Assembly (NCBI RefSeq): GCF_016902415.1
Contig: NZ_JACJLV010000018.1
Coordinates: 1-47,500, forward strand
From: Mordavella massiliensis
Lineage (GTDB): Bacteria > Bacillota > Clostridia > Lachnospirales > Lachnospiraceae
Direction of reading: 5' to 3'
Length of the DNA: 47,500 nucleotides
Part shown: in pieces, positions 16,396 through 25,050 of the stretch
Position numbering within the stretch: position 1 is the stretch's first letter
Layout of the letters: every line of letters begins with the position of its first letter
The notes under the pieces: model-generated
Database searches by the model: none
Told to the model about the DNA's origin: nothing
What the model saw: the letters and a program-made list of their open reading frames with translations, nothing else
Program-made: the position numbers and the translations under genes

Positions 16396-17659
16396 CGGTG
16401 CCCGGGCGGAATTTTGCGTGCAGTTTTCGCAGCAGATTTTCATGCATCCATATCATCAGCCCCAGGATCACCAGCAGATAGAAGGGCAGAAGAGAGGCAC
16501 TGATGTGGTTGGCGATCAGGCCGAATACCGGAGGCATCAGGCAGCTGCCCACATAAGCGGAGGCCATCTGTACGCCGATCATGGCCTGGGACCGGTCTGC
16601 GCCAAAGTGCTCCGGTGTGGAGTGAATGATGGACGGATAAATGGGGGCACAGCCAAGGCCGGTCAGGATCAGCCCCAGCAGGGAAGCCTGTGCGCCCAGA
16701 GGCAAAAACATACAAAGAATGCCGGCGGCGATGCCGCATTGCCCCAGACGGATCATCTGGGTATCGTTGAACTTGAGGGTCAGAAATCCGCTGAGCGCTC
16801 TGCCGGCAGTGATTCCCACATAAAAGAGGCTGGCAAATCCGGCCGCTGTCTCGGCGGCAAGGCCCTGGCGAAGCACCAGGTAGCTGCTGGCCCACAGCCC
16901 TGCAGTCTGCTCCAGCGCACAGTAGCAGAAAAATGTAACAATCACTTCCTTTGCCCCGGGGATGCGTAAGATCTCCGGAAGAGAAAGAGCGCGGGATCGT
17001 GAGGAAGGTTCCTTGCCGGAGCCGTCTCCAACCGTGTTTTTGACTGCGGTTTCGTTTGTATCCGCGTCTGGGGCTACAATTTTGCCGTGATTTTCAGCCG
17101 CGTCTGTCTTTGCGGCTTTTGTCCAGATGGGAAGGCTGATAAAAAGAATCGCAGTCAGAGCCGCCTGCAGGATGGCAATGTACTGGTATCCGCTGCCCCA
17201 GGCGTGCCCGCCGGTCAGCGCAAACCCCATAATGTACGGCCCGGCGGAAGCGCCGACACCCCACATACAGTGGAGCCAGCTCATGTGCCGGCTCGCGTAG
17301 TGGAGAGCTACATAGTTATTCAGAGCGGCATCCACACTGCCGGCGCCCAGCCCGTAGGGAACCGCCCACAGGCACAGCGCCAGAAACGAGTGGCTGACTG
17401 AGAAACCAAAGAGCGCCACAGCAGTCAGAAGAACACTGACAGCCGTCACCCGTCCGGGGCCAAAACGCTTTGTCAGCCGGTCACTTTGCAGACTGGAAAA
17501 AATCGTGCCGCAGGAAATAATCATAGAAATAATACCCGCAAACGAGACCGGAACACCAAATTCCGGGTACATCACAGGCCAGGCCGAACCCAGAAGCGAA
17601 TCCGGGAGGCCAAGACTGATAAAAGCAAGATAAATAATACCCAATAACAAATGAAACAT
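16373..17659 (-). CDS. MFS transporter
   Basis: A 428-residue major facilitator with about 12 helices. GSAWPVMYPEFGVP is followed by a second-helix region ISMIISCGTIFSS and then S-D-R-L-T-K-R-F-G, the loop 2-3 signature (D-R-x-x-x-R-x-G type). The central cytoplasmic loop (about 200-240) is long and charged. The start at 17659 has GGAGG eight bases upstream; an in-frame extension to 17803 lacks one. Substrate is unknown; the N-terminal half recalls sugar-type (FucP-like) transporters, which is a weak hint. It converges on the polysaccharide operon. Confidence 0.9.
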   Translation of the reverse strand: MFHLLLGIIYLAFISLGLPDSLLGSAWPVMYPEFGVPVSFAGIISMIISCGTIFSSLQSDRLTKRFGPGRVTAVSVLLTAVALFGFSVSHSFLALCLWAVPYGLGAGSVDAALNNYVALHYASRHMSWLHCMWGVGASAGPYIMGFALTGGHAWGSGYQYIAILQAALTAILFISLPIWTKAAKTDAAENHGKIVAPDADTNETAVKNTVGDGSGKEPSSRSRALSLPEILRIPGAKEVIVTFFCYCALEQTAGLWASSYLVLRQGLAAETAAGFASLFYVGITAGRALSGFLTLKFNDTQMIRLGQCGIAAGILCMFLPLGAQASLLGLILTGLGCAPIYPSIIHSTPEHFGADRSQAMIGVQMASAYVGSCLMPPVFGLIANHISASLLPFYLLVILGLMIWMHENLLRKLHAKFRPGTVIGAGEP

Positions 17660-17876
17660 CTTGTCATCCTCCGAAAAAATCAAAGTCATAGCAATGTCAA
17701 TACCACAAAACAGAATACTGCCAAATGGCGGGGAAAGCAAGAAGTTTTTCTTGTTTTTCGGCTGGTTTCGTGGTAGATTTATCCTATCTAAGACGGCAGG
17801 CAATTCGCCTCATCTGAAAGCCGTCAGAGAATCTGGTAGTTCTAATGCCTCGTTTTCAGAGGTAACAATCAACTGC

Positions 17877-17905
17877 TTGTAACCCAAAGACAATTTCGTT
17901 ATAAT
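17877..17905 (+). promoter_or_regulatory. Sigma-A-type promoter of the Rpn-like gene
   Basis: TTGTAA (17877-17882), a 17-bp spacer and a perfect TATAAT (17900-17905), ending 18 bp before the start codon. Confidence 0.75.
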
Positions 17906-17923
17906 GAAGAAAGGAAGAAGCCT

Positions 17924-18733
17924 ATGAAAAATGAACTGGCCAGAGAACTTTCTCTGGCGGAAGGAAAGCACCAGTACGACAACCAGGTGAAACGGGTCCT
18001 TTCCAATAAGATCATCCTGGCATGGATTTACTATGACATCCGGTTTTCTGCTTATCTTGAAACCCGGAAGGAACGGATCCGGCTGCTGATCAATGTGAAA
18101 GCACAGAAAGCGTTTTATCCCGGATATTCTCTTACCACAAGAGGCATATTTTATGGAGCGCGGATGATCTCAGCCCAGAAAGGAATAGAATTTGCCGGCA
18201 GGGATTACGATAACATCCGTAAGGTATACAGTATCTGGATCTGCATGAATGCACCGGACTATATCGGAAATGCAATTTCTAAGTACCGGATCTGTAAAGA
18301 GGATCTGATCCCGGGGATACCGGATCAGAGGAACACATATGATAAGATGACGGTGGTGACGGTCTGTCTGAATCCGAAGTCCGGGAAGGGGAATCCATTG
18401 ACCCGGATGCTGGGATTGCTTCTGTCACCAAAGATCAAGGGAAAAGTAAAGATACAACAACTGAAAGAAGAATTTGCGATACCAATGGAAAGTAAATCCA
18501 TGGGAGAGAAGTTGAACCAGATGTGCAATCTAAGTGATTATGTAGAAGAATTAGGCATACAAAAAGGCTTGGAGCGAGGTCTCGAGCAGGGCCTTGAGCA
18601 GGGAAAAGAGCAACTTTTACGATTACAGATTGAAAAGAAGCTGGCAAAAGGCCTGTCGCCAGCAGAGATTGCGGAGGCTCTGGAGGAAGAGGAAGAGACG
18701 ATCCGCAGAATGATTGGAGACCGGGCGGTCTGA
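17924..18733 (+). pseudogene. Decayed Rpn / PD-(D/E)XK-type protein
   Basis: The sequence matches the Rpn recombination-promoting nuclease / PD-(D/E)XK transposase family common in Lachnospiraceae: QYDNQVKRVLSNKIILAWI at the start, then YDIRFSAYL, FYPGYSLTTRGIFYGARMIS, KVYSIWICMN, MCNLSDYVEELG and a Gln/Glu/Gly-rich repeat tail. Two changes suggest loss of function. First, LAWI joins directly to YYDIRF, where family members have some 60-80 more residues. Second, the usual INVEAQ reads INVKAQ, so the catalytic Glu is Lys. The frame is intact (269 residues), with AAGGAAG and a good promoter, so it is probably still expressed. Confidence 0.7.
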
Positions 18734-18792
18734 CGATACTGTCAATAGAGCCGTGGCCGTGAAGTAATCCGGCAAAAAGTAAGGATAGAAGA

Positions 18793-18824
18793 GGGGCAGA
18801 ACGAGAAAGTTCTGTCCCTTTTTT
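18793..18824 (+). terminator. Terminator after the Rpn-like gene
   Basis: GGGGCAGAAC (18793-18802) pairs with GTTCTGTCCC (18809-18818) around GAGAAA and is followed by TTTTTT. Confidence 0.9.
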
Positions 18825-18831
18825 CTATACA

Positions 18832-18912
18832 GGGTACACCCTAAAATTCAATTTGGTACAGGGCAAAATGCAAATGGGGACGTAGACCTTTGCAAAAGGT
18901 CTACGTCCCCAT
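18832..18912 (+). repeat. Interspersed hairpin repeat, copy A
   Basis: Unit 1 (18832-18854) starts GGGTACACCC, unit 2 (18855-18875) starts GGTACAGGGC, then comes a near-perfect palindrome at 18876-18910: GGGGACGTAGACCTTT, GCA, AAAGGTCTACGTCCCC. Copies B (25051-25130) and C (43834-43912, inverted) share the same order. The right arm of the palindrome overlaps the last codons of the convergent flavodoxin-like gene. Confidence 0.9.
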
Positions 18913-19413
18913 TAACAGTTTGTTCACAAATACTTTCGCATGTTCTTCGTCCAGGCTGTCCGGGTGCGTCAGGGCTTCGTCGAAGTTGCGGATGAACATA
19001 TCCATCTGCGCGGCGTTTTCTTCTGTCCGCATGGCCTCGTATTTCTGGCGCACTTTTCTTGGCATTTTCCCCTGGCAGATGAAAGCGCCCAGGTACTGGT
19101 TGTCGTCTTCAATCCAGGCGCTTGCGTTTTTTTCAATGGCCTGATAATAATCCGGGGAATTTCCCATACCGCAGGTGGCAAAAAGTGCGATGTTTTTGCC
19201 GCTGAGGCTGCTTAGGATGTCGCTGACGGCCATGCTGCAGGATCCCCGGTGAACGCAGAACCCGATGAAATACGTCTGGGCCTCGGGGATCTCTTTTGCG
19301 GCGTCCAGGTCGATGAGATCTTTGGAATTACCCGGGAGATGGGCAAAGATGGTGGCAGCTATTTTTTTGGTGTTGCCGGTTTCGCTTTGATATAAAACCA
19401 GATAATCTAACAT
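18901..19413 (-). CDS. Flavodoxin-like protein
   Basis: About 170 residues with a flavodoxin fold: LVLYQSETGNTKKIA carries the FMN-phosphate loop (S-E-T-G-N-T), followed by FIGFCVHRGSCS and NIALFATCGMG in place of the usual second and third flavin loops. It should carry electrons or act as a small flavin reductase in the cytoplasm. The start at 19413 has AAAGGA about nine bases upstream; an extension to 19440 is less likely. The last residues M-G-T and the stop TAG are encoded inside repeat copy A, so the native C-terminus may have been replaced. It lies downstream of the zinc-ribbon gene and may share its transcript. Confidence 0.88.
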   Translation of the reverse strand: MLDYLVLYQSETGNTKKIAATIFAHLPGNSKDLIDLDAAKEIPEAQTYFIGFCVHRGSCSMAVSDILSSLSGKNIALFATCGMGNSPDYYQAIEKNASAWIEDDNQYLGAFICQGKMPRKVRQKYEAMRTEENAAQMDMFIRNFDEALTHPDSLDEEHAKVFVNKLLMGT

Positions 19414-19440
19414 ATGAAAACATCCTTTCTGTTCAATCAA

Positions 19441-19836
19441 TTAACTTTTCTTGATGAATGTGGCGTTACACCTGGGGCAGCGGATCTCGATGCGTCCTTT
19501 CCCGCGGGGAACGCGGATTTTTTGTTTGCAGACCGGGCATTTATAAATGTGGTGGGTCTTTCGCTGCTGCATCAGGTTTTTCTGCTTTAGAAGAAATGTA
19601 CGCAGCTTGTAGGTTTTGTTGAGGTACCACTGGTTTTCCGCAGAGCGTTTATAAATGTTCCTGGAAAAGACCCGAAAGTAAGCGTAGATGATCAGCGCCC
19701 AGGATAAGGTCACCAGAGTCAGGCTGTCTGTCCATCCGGCGATCAGCATGGCGATAATGCCGGCGATTACAAGGAATTTTCCAAGGGAATCAATGCCGTA
19801 TCTTCCGTACATAAAGCGTAAAAATTTTTCTCTCAA
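19441..19836 (-). CDS. Membrane protein with C-terminal zinc ribbon
   Basis: About 131 residues. REKFLRFMYGRYGIDSLGKFL is followed by two membrane helices (about 17-34 and 37-55). After a basic stretch come paired CP-x-C knuckles, CPVCKQKI and CPRCNATF, which form a zinc ribbon on the cytoplasmic side. The TTG at 19836 is preferred because AGGAG lies ten bases upstream; an ATG at 19854 overlaps that site. Related proteins occur widely in Lachnospiraceae, and their function is not known to me. Confidence 0.8.
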   Translation of the reverse strand: MREKFLRFMYGRYGIDSLGKFLVIAGIIAMLIAGWTDSLTLVTLSWALIIYAYFRVFSRNIYKRSAENQWYLNKTYKLRTFLLKQKNLMQQRKTHHIYKCPVCKQKIRVPRGKGRIEIRCPRCNATFIKKS

Positions 19837-20047
19837 GATTGTCACACTCCTCATGATAACTGCCGGGCGGGATGATCGCCCGCCCGCCGCTTATTTTCCA
19901 TGATAAAACATACCATAAGAAAGTCAATAAACTGCGGATAAAAATTATATAAAGTTTTCTGTGCAGGGCCCGGTCCCCGTGTTATAATGGGGAGAGACCT
20001 TTGCGGAAAAACATTTGCGGGAATGATAGAAGAAAGGCGGAAGAACC

Positions 20048-21361
20048 ATGGAAGAACTGACCAGACTGATCAGGGAGGATATGAAGCCGGCGCTGGGCGT
20101 GACAGAGCCGGGAGCCATTGCCTTTGCTGTGGCCAGCGCGAAAAAATATACCAAAGGAGAGATCGTTCGTGTAAAGGTGGCGCTGAATTCGGGTATGTAT
20201 AAAAATGCGTTTACCTGCGGGATCCCGAATTCTGCCCGGTTTGGCAATCTCTACGCGGCGGCGCTTGGAGCCGTGGCTGCGGATGAGGAAAAAGGGCTGG
20301 AATCTCTGGATGCGGTCCGGCCGGAGGATGACGAAGAGGCGGCCCGGATGGTGGAGGCCGGCAGGGTCGAAGTGGTTATGGACCATGTGGGATCAGAGAT
20401 CACCATTGACGCTGCGGTGACGACTGCAGAGGATACCTGCACCGTGCGGATCCGGGGAAGCCATACCAATATTGTGGAAATAGAGAGAAACGGACAGGTC
20501 ATCTGGCGCAGGGAAGAGAAGTCGGAGGAAAAGGATTCCGCGGCCCGGCAGACAGAGGGCGGGGAGTCTTTGCAGGGACCGGTGATCCACCGGTATACGC
20601 TTAAACAGATCCTTCATTATACAGAGACTGTTCCGGTTGATGAAATCGAATTTATCCGGGAAGCATTTCCCATGAATCTGGAACTTTTGCAGGAAGGACT
20701 GGATTCGGGAAGGGCTGTGATCGCCGCAAAACTTCTGGAGGAAAATGGCGGGGAGCTGATCTCCGGTGATCCTCTCAAAACCGCGCAGCTTCTGTGCAGC
20801 GGAGCGATCGAGGCGAGAGTGCTGGGGCTTAGCCGTCCGGCCATGAGCATTACCGGAAGCGGCGCCCACGGGATCATAGCGACGATGCCGCTGTATGCAT
20901 GGGCGCAGGTGAAAGGGCTGGATGAAGAAGCCAGGGTCCGGGCTGCGGCGCTTAGTTATCTGATCACGATGTATATTAAAGAATATTCCGGAAAGCTTTC
21001 GGCTTTCTGCGGCTGCGGGATCGCGGCAGGAACCGGCATGGCCTGCGGCCTGGCGTGGATGAGAGGCGCGGATGAAGTAGCCATTTCCCGGGTGATCTGG
21101 AATATGGCAAGCGGCCTGACCGGCATGATCTGCGATGGCGGAAATCACGGATGCGCCATGAAAGGGATCGTGGCAGTAGACGCGGCCTTCCGGTCGGTGG
21201 ATCTTTCCCTGGCAGGGATCAGCATCGAAGCGATTCACGGGATCAACGGCAAGACGCCGGAAGACACGATGAAATATATGGGCATGATCGCCTCTCCCGG
21301 CATGACCGGCACGGAGAAGACGATCGTGGAGATTATGGAACAGAAAAATCAGAAAGGATAA
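20048..21361 (+). CDS. L-cysteine desulfidase / serine dehydratase alpha-like (UPF0597) protein
   Basis: A 437-residue protein of the CdsB/CyuA (YhaM) family, iron-sulfur enzymes that break L-cysteine (or a related amino acid) into pyruvate, ammonia and sulfide. ALGVTEPGAIAFA opens the protein, GSHTNIV lies in the middle, and FCGCGIAAGTGMACG and CDGGNHGCAMKG near the end hold the later cluster Cys residues. In the usual GCTEP motif the Cys is replaced by Val18. A Cys in FTCGIPNS, where homologues usually have Val, might substitute. A candidate TATAAT lies near 19983. The substrate cannot be settled. The sortase gene follows after one base. Confidence 0.88.
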   Translation: MEELTRLIREDMKPALGVTEPGAIAFAVASAKKYTKGEIVRVKVALNSGMYKNAFTCGIPNSARFGNLYAAALGAVAADEEKGLESLDAVRPEDDEEAARMVEAGRVEVVMDHVGSEITIDAAVTTAEDTCTVRIRGSHTNIVEIERNGQVIWRREEKSEEKDSAARQTEGGESLQGPVIHRYTLKQILHYTETVPVDEIEFIREAFPMNLELLQEGLDSGRAVIAAKLLEENGGELISGDPLKTAQLLCSGAIEARVLGLSRPAMSITGSGAHGIIATMPLYAWAQVKGLDEEARVRAAALSYLITMYIKEYSGKLSAFCGCGIAAGTGMACGLAWMRGADEVAISRVIWNMASGLTGMICDGGNHGCAMKGIVAVDAAFRSVDLSLAGISIEAIHGINGKTPEDTMKYMGMIASPGMTGTEKTIVEIMEQKNQKG

Positions 21362-21362
21362 T

Positions 21363-22163
21363 ATGGCAGGTAAAAAATATCACAGAGGCAGAAAAAAAGC
21401 GAAAAAGAAAGGCAGTCTGGTTTTGAACTTGATCCTGATCCTGGCGCTGATCGTATTTGCGGTGTCCGCATTTCAGCTCTTTCAGATCGTGAAAGGCTAT
21501 ATGGACGGCCGCGGAGAATATGAGGACATCCGGGAGCTGGCTATAGAAGAGGTGGACGATGGAGAAGAGGGAACGCCGCAGTTCCGGGTAAATTTTGACG
21601 AACTGCTGGCGATCAATCCGGACACCATCGGCTGGATCCGGTTTTCGCCGGAACCGTCGATCATCAGTTATCCCATTGTCCAGGGCGAGGATAACGACGA
21701 GTACCTTCACAAGACATTTTCTGCCAATGAAAATACATTGGGAGCGATTTTCCTGAATGCAGGAAATCAGTCGGATTTTTCCGACCGTAATTCCATCATT
21801 TACGGACACCGGATGAAAGACGGCTCTATGTTCCGGCATCTGCAGGACTACGAAGAACGCGCCTTCTGGGAAAATAACCCGTATTTTTACATTTACACGC
21901 CGGACGGAAGGGAGATCACCTACCACATCTATTCGGCGGGGCAGGTGGAGGACACTTCGGACACCTATCTGACAAGCTTTGCGTCAGATGAGGAGTATCA
22001 GGCATTTCTGGATATGACCAAGGAAGTGTCGCTGTATGATACCGGCGTAGAGCTGACCACGGAAGATACCATTGTTACGCTGTCTACCTGTACCAGCGCC
22101 AGTGACGAGCACCGGTTCGTGGTACGGGGTGTGAAAGAAAAAGAGGTGAATATCAATCCATGA
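21363..22163 (+). CDS. Class B sortase
   Basis: A 266-residue membrane-anchored transpeptidase that attaches secreted proteins to the cell wall. A basic N-terminus and one helix (about 18-40) are followed by the class B sortase domain: IGWIRF, YPIVQGEDNDEYL, the catalytic His in IIYGHRMKDGSMF, Cys in TLSTCT and Arg in HRFVVRGV. No protein in this window has an evident sorting signal, so its substrates lie elsewhere. It starts one base after the desulfidase-like gene and overlaps the DUF951 gene by four bases, so the three form an operon. Confidence 0.95.
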   Translation: MAGKKYHRGRKKAKKKGSLVLNLILILALIVFAVSAFQLFQIVKGYMDGRGEYEDIRELAIEEVDDGEEGTPQFRVNFDELLAINPDTIGWIRFSPEPSIISYPIVQGEDNDEYLHKTFSANENTLGAIFLNAGNQSDFSDRNSIIYGHRMKDGSMFRHLQDYEERAFWENNPYFYIYTPDGREITYHIYSAGQVEDTSDTYLTSFASDEEYQAFLDMTKEVSLYDTGVELTTEDTIVTLSTCTSASDEHRFVVRGVKEKEVNINP

Positions 22164-22357
22164 TGAAGAAGGAATATCAGTATGAAGTGGGGGATATCGT
22201 AACCCTGAAAAAGCCGCATCCCTGCGGCAGCAAAGAGTGGGAGATCCTCCGGGTCGGCGCGGATTTCCGGTTGAAATGTATAGGCTGCGGACATCAGATC
22301 ATGATCGCCCGGAAGATCGTGGAGAAAAACACGAAAGATTTAAAGAAAAAGGCTTGA
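22160..22357 (+). CDS. DUF951 small protein
   Basis: A 65-residue protein of the DUF951 family: VGDIVTLKKPHPCGSKEWEI, then DFRLKCIGCGHQIMIAR. The three Cys residues suggest metal or nucleic-acid binding, but the role is unknown. Coupled by ATGA to the sortase gene. Its stop codon lies inside the -35 region of the rpsF promoter. Confidence 0.93.
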   Translation: MMKKEYQYEVGDIVTLKKPHPCGSKEWEILRVGADFRLKCIGCGHQIMIARKIVEKNTKDLKKKA

Positions 22358-22382
22358 AACAGCCATGGAAATATGGTATCAT
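22354..22382 (+). promoter_or_regulatory. Promoter of the rpsF-ssb-rpsR operon
   Basis: TTGAAA (22354-22359), a 17-bp spacer and TATCAT (22377-22382). It overlaps the end of the DUF951 gene. Confidence 0.75.
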
Positions 22383-22478
22383 GCTAAATTGTGATACATG
22401 AATTCTGTCGGAAATATCCGGCGGGAATCCTTGCTCCCGGGAACAACGCGGGGGCCAAAAGACCAGAAGGAGGTGCAG
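22383..22478 (+). promoter_or_regulatory. 5' leader of rpsF, candidate S6:S18 autoregulatory RNA
   Basis: A leader of about 85-95 bases, rich in CCGG and CCCGGG segments, lies between the promoter and the AAGGAGG of rpsF. rpsF leaders in many bacteria carry a hairpin bound by S6:S18. GGGA and TCCC can pair here, but I could not fit the known consensus by eye. Confidence 0.3.
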
Positions 22479-22772
22479 ATGACGATGAACAAATACGAAT
22501 TAGCGGTTGTTGTCAGTGCAAAAATCGAAGATGACGAAAGAGCACAGGTAATCGAAAGAGTGAAAGCTTTAGTAGAGCGCTTTGGCGGCCAGATCTCTGA
22601 CGTTGATGAATGGGGTAAGAAGAAATTAGCTTACGAGATTCAGAAGATGAGAGAAGCATACTACTATTTCATCCACTTCGAGGCTGATGCTACAGTTCCG
22701 GGCGAAATCGAGCAGAGAATTCGCATCATGGACAACGTGATCAGGTATTTATGCGTGAAACAGGAAGCATAA
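22479..22772 (+). CDS. rpsF: 30S ribosomal protein S6
   Basis: A 97-residue S6: YELAVVVSAKIEDDE, the typical GGQISDVDEWGKKKLAYEI, and R-I-M-D-N-V-I-R-Y-L near the end. Pairs with S18 in the platform of the small subunit. The start at 22479 has GGAGG five bases upstream; another ATG six bases on is possible. First gene of the usual rpsF-ssb-rpsR order. Confidence 0.97.
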   Translation: MTMNKYELAVVVSAKIEDDERAQVIERVKALVERFGGQISDVDEWGKKKLAYEIQKMREAYYYFIHFEADATVPGEIEQRIRIMDNVIRYLCVKQEA

Positions 22773-22792
22773 GCAGGAAGTAGAGGTAAGAT

Positions 22793-23248
22793 ATGAATAA
22801 AGTAATTTTGATGGGACGCTTAACCAGAGACCCGGAGATCCGTTATTCACAGGGTGATAACCCGACAGCGGTAGCAAGATATACCCTTGCGGTTGACCGC
22901 CGGTTCCGCCGCGGAGGCGACGGAGAGCAGACTGCAGACTTCATCGGATGCGTGGCATTCGGAAGAAGCGCAGAATTTGCAGAGAAATATTTCCATCAGG
23001 GATTAAAGGTTATCGTGACAGGACGGATCCAGACAGGAAGCTATACCAACCGGGATGGACAGAAGGTCTACACGACAGACGTTGTAGTAGAGGATCAGGA
23101 GTTCGCAGAGAGTAAAGCGGCAAGCGACGCTAACTCAGGCGGTTTCCGCGCAGCGGCCCCCTCACCGGCTCCGGCCCCGGCAGCGGATGCAGGAGACGGC
23201 TTCATGAACATTCCAGATGGAATTGATGAGGAATTACCATTTAATTAG
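22793..23248 (+). CDS. ssb: Single-stranded DNA-binding protein
   Basis: A 151-residue SSB: the OB-fold runs from MNKVILMGRLTRDPEIRY through DFIGCVAFGRSAEFAEKYF to V-Y-T-T-D-V-V-V-E. A flexible Ala/Pro-rich linker and the acidic tip DEELPFN follow; the tip recruits repair and replication partners. Lies between rpsF and rpsR, as in most Firmicutes. Confidence 0.97.
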   Translation: MNKVILMGRLTRDPEIRYSQGDNPTAVARYTLAVDRRFRRGGDGEQTADFIGCVAFGRSAEFAEKYFHQGLKVIVTGRIQTGSYTNRDGQKVYTTDVVVEDQEFAESKAASDANSGGFRAAAPSPAPAPAADAGDGFMNIPDGIDEELPFN

Positions 23249-23263
23249 AAAGGAGAAGCAATC

Positions 23264-23530
23264 ATGGCTTACGATAAAGCAGCTCGTCCGGAAGGCGGTT
23301 TCAGAAAGAGACCGGGCGGACGCAGAAGAAAAAAAGTATGTGTATTCTGTGGTAAGGAAAACAACGAGATCGATTACAAGGATGTAGCAAAGTTAAGAAA
23401 GTACATCTCTGAGAGAGGTAAGATCCTTCCCAGAAGAATCACAGGAAACTGTGCAAAACATCAGAGAGCGCTGACTGTAGCGATCAAGAGAGCACGTCAC
23501 ATCGCTCTGATGCCGTACGTTCAGGACTAA
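23264..23530 (+). CDS. rpsR: 30S ribosomal protein S18, zinc-type
   Basis: An 88-residue S18 with [16 protein letters not shown], then [17 protein letters not shown]-x2-C plus Cys/His marks the zinc-binding (C+) form. AAGGAG precedes the ATG. Last gene of the operon, followed by a strong terminator. Confidence 0.97.
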   Translation: MAYDKAARPEGGFRKRPGGRRRKKVCVFCGKENNEIDYKDVAKLRKYISERGKILPRRITGNCAKHQRALTVAIKRARHIALMPYVQD

Positions 23531-23562
23531 TTTAATTAGTCGAGTATGAGTGGATAAAAGAA

Positions 23563-23604
23563 AAGCCTTTAAGTACCGGGAATCCGGTGTTTAAAGGCTT
23601 TTTT
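23563..23604 (+). terminator. Terminator of the rpsF operon
   Basis: AAGCCTTTAA (23563-23572) pairs with TTAAAGGCTT (23591-23600), with an inner CCGG pair, followed by T residues. Confidence 0.9.
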
Positions 23605-23630
23605 GATGTCTGGGAGTGACCAGCGGCCAC

Positions 23631-24980
23631 CTACGCCGGCAGTTTCCGGACTGCGCTCCGGTACGACAGATAGAGGAGCGTCAGCGCCCCGGTCCAGGCC
23701 AGGACTTCTGCGGCGTAGATCCCGTATTCTCCGATAAAATGAGGCAGGATCAGCGCAGCTGAGATACGCATCACCAGTTCCACTGCACCGGAGAGCAGGG
23801 GAATGTAAGTGTTTCCCATGCCCTGCAGGGCGGAACGGTAAATGTGCAGTCCATAGAGGATGAAGAGGAAGGACGCCATGACGCGGAGGAAGTGGCGGCC
23901 ATAGGTAATCACCTGCGCGGCGTCCGGGTTGCTGCCATCTACGAACAGGCCGACCAGGGTATTTCCGGAGAGGAACATACAGGCGCTGATCACAAGGGAG
24001 GTGAGGACAGCCATAACGGCGCCCTCCCGCACGCCAATGCGGATCCGTTTGTACTCGCCGGCGCCCAGGTTCTGTCCGGTATACGTGGAGACGGAGAAGC
24101 CAAAGGAAATGGCTGCGATCTCCAGCAGGCCGTACAGTTTGTTTGCGGCAGTAAAGCCAGCCACAAAGATCACGCCAAAGCTGTTGACGATGGACTGAAG
24201 GATCATGCCGCCGATGCTGATAATCGTATTTTGCAGAGCCACTGGTGTCCCCAGTTTAAATAATTTGCTGACCAGGGCCTTGTCCGGCTGAAAATCCTGC
24301 CTGGAAAAATGCAGGACGGGTGTTTTCCGGATGTGGCGGGCGCAGAACAGGCAGGAGCATACCTGGGCGATCAGCGTAGCTGCTGCCGCGCCGGGGATGC
24401 CAAGCCCGAAGCCGGCCACAAAGAGAATGTCCAGCACAATATTTACAATGGAGGCAATCCCCATGGCCATCAGAGGCGTTTTGCCGTCTCCCACAGCGCG
24501 CAGCACGCTGGACAGCCAGTTGTAGGTCATAACAATGGGGATGCCCGCAAACATGATCCGCACATAGACCAGAGCGTCGCCAATGATCTCTTCTCTGGTT
24601 CCCATCCAGGTTAGCACCGGCCTTGAAAGCAGCAGGAACAAAGCTGCAAGCACAACCGCCGCCGCCAGAGAGAGCACCAGAGACACCGCCAGAGACCGCT
24701 TCATTTCCCTGACATTTTTGGCGCCGTACTGCTGGGCGATCAGGATGGAGAAACCTTGCGTAAGCCCGGAACACACGCCAAGACTCATCCAGTTAAACCA
24801 GTCGGAAGAACCAAGGGCCGCAAGGGCATTCACGCCCACCACCTGGCCCACCACAGCCGTATCCACAAGCGTGTAGGCCTGCTGAAAAATATTGCCCATC
24901 ATCAGCGGAAGGGCAAAGAAAAAAATCTGCCGGCCGGAAGGGCCCGATGTCATATCCTTCTCTTTCGCATCTGCAATCAT
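23631..24980 (-). CDS. MATE-family efflux transporter
   Basis: A 449-residue transporter with about 12 helices of the MATE (NorM/DinF-like) family, which exports drugs or metabolites against Na+ or H+. FALPLMMGNIFQQAYTLVDT is the typical first helix, and AALGSSDWFNW and GFSVSTYTGQNLGAGEYKR are matching later segments. The start at 24980 has GAGGT upstream; the frame extends to 25001 without better support. Substrate unknown. Confidence 0.93.
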   Translation of the reverse strand: MIADAKEKDMTSGPSGRQIFFFALPLMMGNIFQQAYTLVDTAVVGQVVGVNALAALGSSDWFNWMSLGVCSGLTQGFSILIAQQYGAKNVREMKRSLAVSLVLSLAAAVVLAALFLLLSRPVLTWMGTREEIIGDALVYVRIMFAGIPIVMTYNWLSSVLRAVGDGKTPLMAMGIASIVNIVLDILFVAGFGLGIPGAAAATLIAQVCSCLFCARHIRKTPVLHFSRQDFQPDKALVSKLFKLGTPVALQNTIISIGGMILQSIVNSFGVIFVAGFTAANKLYGLLEIAAISFGFSVSTYTGQNLGAGEYKRIRIGVREGAVMAVLTSLVISACMFLSGNTLVGLFVDGSNPDAAQVITYGRHFLRVMASFLFILYGLHIYRSALQGMGNTYIPLLSGAVELVMRISAALILPHFIGEYGIYAAEVLAWTGALTLLYLSYRSAVRKLPA

Positions 24981-25050
24981 GTATATACCTCGTTTCGTCA
25001 TGTCAATAATCCGTATGCCATTATAATTGATTCAGGCATAAAACACAACC

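Noticed and set aside
18876-18910. Repeat hairpins as ordinary rho-independent terminators
   Set aside because: They lack a following T-run, copy A comes after a separate good terminator, and copy B lies upstream of a gene start between divergent genes.
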